This document shows, in pieces, positions 43,313 through 45,991 of a stretch of DNA of 45,991 bases. The stretch spans positions 1-45,991 of the forward strand of contig JACKPA010000023.1 in the NCBI GenBank assembly GCA_024233865.1, in the 5' to 3' direction. The notes under the pieces were generated by a model. It ran no database searches, was not told the DNA's origin, and saw only the letters and a list, made by a program, of their open reading frames with translations. The translations under genes and the position numbers were made by a program. This stretch comes from Leptospiraceae bacterium. GTDB lineage: Bacteria > Spirochaetota > Leptospiria > Leptospirales > Leptospiraceae. How positions within the stretch are numbered: the first letter of the stretch is position 1; each line of letters opens with the position of its first letter.

Positions 43313-44615
43313 AATGACTTTCAGGGTTATTACACTTTCCTTTTGGGAAAACCTTTTCAAGCCTTGTTTTGCTTTTATTCAAATTTAATCCTTTTCCATT
43401 TTTTTCTTTTTGGATGAGCCCATACAACAGCGGGTAATACAATCTTGGATCATAGGTGACGAGTATAAGGTCTATTCCTGCACTAAGAGACAAGCTCGCC
43501 AACTCGGAAATATCTTTCTTATGATAAAACGCCGGTCCCATGCTGTAATCATCCGTAAGCAAAAGTCCTTGAAAACCATTTTCTTGGCGAATGTAGTCCA
43601 TTACTTTGTGAGAAAAGGGAGCTGCCAATTCTGAGTCAAGAGTATTTACAATAATAAAACCTATCATAATACCCGTATCCACTGTTTTTGGTATTTGGAT
43701 AAACGGAAGCCAGTCCGTTTTTTGGAGTATTTCTTTTGATTCATCCAGTTCTGCTGTAAAAAAATGGGTATCCTTTTTGATTCGGGCAAGTCCTGGAAAA
43801 TGTTTTAGAACGGGATAAATACCATCTTTCCTCAAAATGCCTGCATACATTGTTGCCACTTCCGAAACTACTTCCTGGTCAGAGGAAATTGCTCTCAGCC
43901 ATATTTGTGTATGCAAATCCATTCTTGTTTCTTTTGGTCTTTCTTCCAGGTCAACCACAGGAGAAAGGTTCATATTGAGTCCAAGATTTTTGATATCTTT
44001 GGCTTTTTTTGCAGCATACTTTGCAAGAGCTTCTTTCCCGCCCGTTTTATAAACCATTCCTGGATTTGGAATATCTTCCAAAGGAGGACTCAGACGAGAT
44101 ACAATTCCTCCTTCTTGATCAGCCGCCAAAATCAGGCTTCCGGCACCGGATTTGCAATACTCACTTTTCCATTTGGAAAATAGCTTTTGCAAATCTGTAG
44201 TGTTCTTCCCTTCTACGTTCCTCTGAGATATAAAGACTCCACCTAACCTTCCTTTTCTGATGTGCTCCTCTATTACCTCTTCCGAACTATAGCCAAGGAG
44301 AATATGTTTTGCATACTTTTGCACAATCTCAGGGTTTGTATGCTCGACTATGTAGCGGTAATAGGTAAATTTAATCTCCGAATACAAGCCCAAAAAAAAG
44401 GTAGTGGCGTTTAATAAAATAAAGAGGGGAATAGCTTTGTAAAATAGAGAAGGATTGGAATTATTTTTAAATTTTTTTAGCAACAAAAAACAGAGAAAAA
44501 AAGAGCCAGGCAAGGACAGAATGAGGTCGAAACCTCGAATCTTAAAAAATAGAGGACTTTTAAGTTGTAGTGTAAAAATAAAGAGTCCTATACTTGAGAT
44601 GTAAAAAAAAGCCAT
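43239..44615 (-). CDS. Membrane-anchored glycoside hydrolase family 3 (NagZ-like)
   Basis: The protein has 458 residues. Three N-terminal membrane helices (~1-95) are unusual for the family. The GH3 domain: RLGGVFISQRN, LAADQEGGIVSRL, NMNLSPVVDL, VLKHFPGLARIKKDTHF, and LLTDDYSMG containing the nucleophile Asp. In the loop the usual KHFPGHGD...DSH appears as KHFPGLARIKKDTH: the D-x-H general acid pair is kept but the HGD before it is lost. NagZ enzymes release N-acetylglucosamine from cell-wall fragments. The last 24 codons overlap the convergent ExbB-like gene. Confidence 0.85.
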   Translation of the reverse strand: MAFFYISSIGLFIFTLQLKSPLFFKIRGFDLILSLPGSFFLCFLLLKKFKNNSNPSLFYKAIPLFILLNATTFFLGLYSEIKFTYYRYIVEHTNPEIVQKYAKHILLGYSSEEVIEEHIRKGRLGGVFISQRNVEGKNTTDLQKLFSKWKSEYCKSGAGSLILAADQEGGIVSRLSPPLEDIPNPGMVYKTGGKEALAKYAAKKAKDIKNLGLNMNLSPVVDLEERPKETRMDLHTQIWLRAISSDQEVVSEVATMYAGILRKDGIYPVLKHFPGLARIKKDTHFFTAELDESKEILQKTDWLPFIQIPKTVDTGIMIGFIIVNTLDSELAAPFSHKVMDYIRQENGFQGLLLTDDYSMGPAFYHKKDISELASLSLSAGIDLILVTYDPRLYYPLLYGLIQKEKNGKGLNLNKSKTRLEKVFPKGKCNNPESHSNHGVYRHLSQSHPTYVSKCSMKN

Positions 44616-44661
44616 TATATCGAACCCACTTTACCTAAGAATAATTTTCATGAATGCAATC

Positions 44662-45057
44662 TTATTCGTGATTTTCTTCTTCCAAAAGACTATAAACAAA
44701 ACGTTTAAAGCGATTTTCTTTTCCAAGATAAAAATAGCTTTTTATGATTAAGATAAGCGATAATCCAACCAATAAAATGGTTGTTAAAAGCAATTCGCTT
44801 TCATAAAGAATAACCCTAACTTTTAAATTTTCTAAAATTTTCCTTAACCATATTGAAAGAAAGAGTCCGAGTATTCCTAACACCAAAAAGCAAATATTAA
44901 TAACGGTATATACTCTATCAAATAGCGAAAATGGAAGGTCATTCGGTTTTTGAGGGTCATTGTCCGGATCAGAATGACGCGTACTAAGTTTGTATAAAAT
45001 AAATATCAAACCTATTGTTAATAAAAGATATAAAAATAGTCTCACCTTCTTCTCCAT
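44662..45057 (-). CDS. Small membrane protein
   Basis: Read from ATG 45057 it gives 131 residues; a longer frame to 45114 only overlaps the reductase gene. Three membrane helices: LFLYLLLTIGLIFILYKL, VYTVINICFLVLGILGLFLSIWL and SELLLTTILLVGLSLILIIKSYFYL, then a charged tail. The first loop is Asp/Pro-rich (HSDPDNDPQKPND). No family recognised. It overlaps the upstream reductase by 16 bases, so it is probably co-expressed. Confidence 0.68.
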   Translation of the reverse strand: MEKKVRLFLYLLLTIGLIFILYKLSTRHSDPDNDPQKPNDLPFSLFDRVYTVINICFLVLGILGLFLSIWLRKILENLKVRVILYESELLLTTILLVGLSLILIIKSYFYLGKENRFKRFVYSLLEEENHE

Positions 45058-45991
45058 GTATGAAATTTGCTTACGTACTCCAATAATTCTAAAGGAGCGT
45101 GTGCCTTTTTCCAAACGCCAGCCAAATATTTATTTGCTTCTGACATTGTTGGATAGGTATGGATTGTACCCAAAATTTTATTTAGTCCAAGACCGTATTT
45201 CATTGCCAAGACGTATTCGGCAAGCAAATCTCCAGCGTGATAACCAACGATGGTAACACCTAATATCTTATCTTTTCCTTTGGGTGTGATTACCTTCATA
45301 AAACCGGACGTTTCACCATCAGCAATGGCTCTATCGAGTTCCTCCATTTCATACTTTGCAACTTCGTAATCGATTCCCTGTACTTTTGCTTCCGCTTCGT
45401 TTATACCAACTCTGGCTACTTCCGGGTCGGTAAACGTAGTCCATGGAATTACCCGGTAATCCGCTTTGAATTTTTTAAAAGGGCTAAACAAGGCATTCAC
45501 TGAAGCATACCAGGCTTGGTGAGAAGCAACATGTGTAAACTGATAGGGTCCGGCAACATCACCACAAGCATACATGTTAGGATAGTTTGTTCTAAGGTAT
45601 TCATCTACTTGAATTGTCCCATTTGCATTGAGTTTTACGTCCATTTCTTCCAAGCCAAAACCTTTTGTATTTGCCTTACGTCCCAAAGCAAGGAGCACTT
45701 CGTCAAACTCTATTTTCTTTATCTCTTCACCTGATTCACAAACAATAAAGTTTTTACCATTTTCTTTTAGAAACTGAGTTGCTTTATAACCGACCAAAAG
45801 ATGCATCCCCTCTTTAGAAAAGGTCTCCGTTATATAATCAGCTACGTCTTTGTCTTCCCTAACAAGTAATGAAGGTGCCATTTCGATAATGGTTACGTTT
45901 GCCCCCAACCGTAAAAAACATTGAGCGAGTTCACAACCTATAGGACCACCACCAAGAACAACCAATTTCTTTGGCATTTTTCTCAAATCCC
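45042..45991 (-). CDS. Pyridine nucleotide-disulfide oxidoreductase, C-terminal part (runs off the window)
   Basis: The 316 codons shown lack the N-terminal FAD domain, which lies beyond the window edge: the frame stays open to the last base (DLRKMPKK). Present are the NAD(P)-binding GGGPIGCELAQCF, the ALGRKAN segment, the second FAD motif MYACGDVAGPYQFTHVA, and the dimerisation domain with TFTDPEVARVG and HTYPTMSEANKYLAG. This ending, with a final FHTWRRR, is typical of mercuric-reductase-like flavoproteins of unknown substrate often coupled to membrane genes. The active-site disulfide cannot be seen here. Confidence 0.88.
   Translation of the reverse strand, partial: DLRKMPKKLVVLGGGPIGCELAQCFLRLGANVTIIEMAPSLLVREDKDVADYITETFSKEGMHLLVGYKATQFLKENGKNFIVCESGEEIKKIEFDEVLLALGRKANTKGFGLEEMDVKLNANGTIQVDEYLRTNYPNMYACGDVAGPYQFTHVASHQAWYASVNALFSPFKKFKADYRVIPWTTFTDPEVARVGINEAEAKVQGIDYEVAKYEMEELDRAIADGETSGFMKVITPKGKDKILGVTIVGYHAGDLLAEYVLAMKYGLGLNKILGTIHTYPTMSEANKYLAGVWKKAHAPLELLEYVSKFHTWRRR

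Overview
The window is AT-rich bacterial DNA that looks like a spirochaete of the order Leptospirales (Leptospira relatives). The pointers are a DUF1574-type SGNH protein, which is largely a Leptospira family; a giant lipoprotein with NHL and LamG domains; many spirochaete-style lipobox proteins; a SpoIIE phosphatase with TPRs; and several REC/kinase fusions. No tRNA, rRNA, CRISPR array or phage module is visible. The species is inference; the phylum-level guess rests on family content.

Layout: 1-801 is the 5' part of icmF on the minus strand (fused B12-dependent acyl-CoA mutase). 1011-2436 holds an Rpn-family nuclease gene broken by a 155-bp MITE, a frameshift and a probable internal deletion, followed by an Uma2-family nuclease. 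2628-7950 is a plus-strand operon: three small lipoproteins, a TonB-dependent receptor, another lipoprotein, exbB and exbD. This is an energised outer-membrane import system without its own tonB. 8087-10899 (minus) carries a REC protein lacking the phosphoacceptor Asp, a DUF1574 protein and a double cyclic-nucleotide-binding protein. 10944-16553 (minus) is an 1869-residue mosaic lipoprotein. 16704-25067 (minus) has two REC-histidine kinase fusions, an orphan recB-like gene and a membrane SpoIIE phosphatase. 25408-29030 has an MFS/GPH transporter, a TPR protein, rpmG (L33, only 53 aa), a DksA-like protein and a small CNB protein.

29146-36467 is the accessory island and the best candidate for a new system. 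It contains a three-gene minus-strand operon with 4-bp ATGA overlaps at both junctions: an 869-aa TPR/alpha-beta/AAA ATPase, an HNH endonuclease and a PD-(D/E)XK nuclease-like protein. The first two resemble PtuA/PtuB of Septu anti-phage defence, but the TPR fusion and the third nuclease are not part of the Septu I know. Around it lie a 91-bp dispersed repeat, a fragment resembling the 3' end of a DNA methyltransferase, a DUF4143 ATPase with an apparently leaderless promoter, and a coiled-coil membrane protein of unknown role.

36568-45991 returns to housekeeping and regulation: two response regulators, an unknown exported protein, a second Uma2 nuclease, a class V aminotransferase with a small membrane protein, a YqjD/YqjE-like trio, a second ExbB/TolQ-like protein, a membrane-anchored GH3 (NagZ-like) enzyme, a small membrane protein and a truncated flavin disulfide reductase.

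Several short repeat families (palindromes and TTCGAC-type hairpins) are scattered through the window. Two of them appear to have been built into the 5' coding ends of lipoprotein genes.
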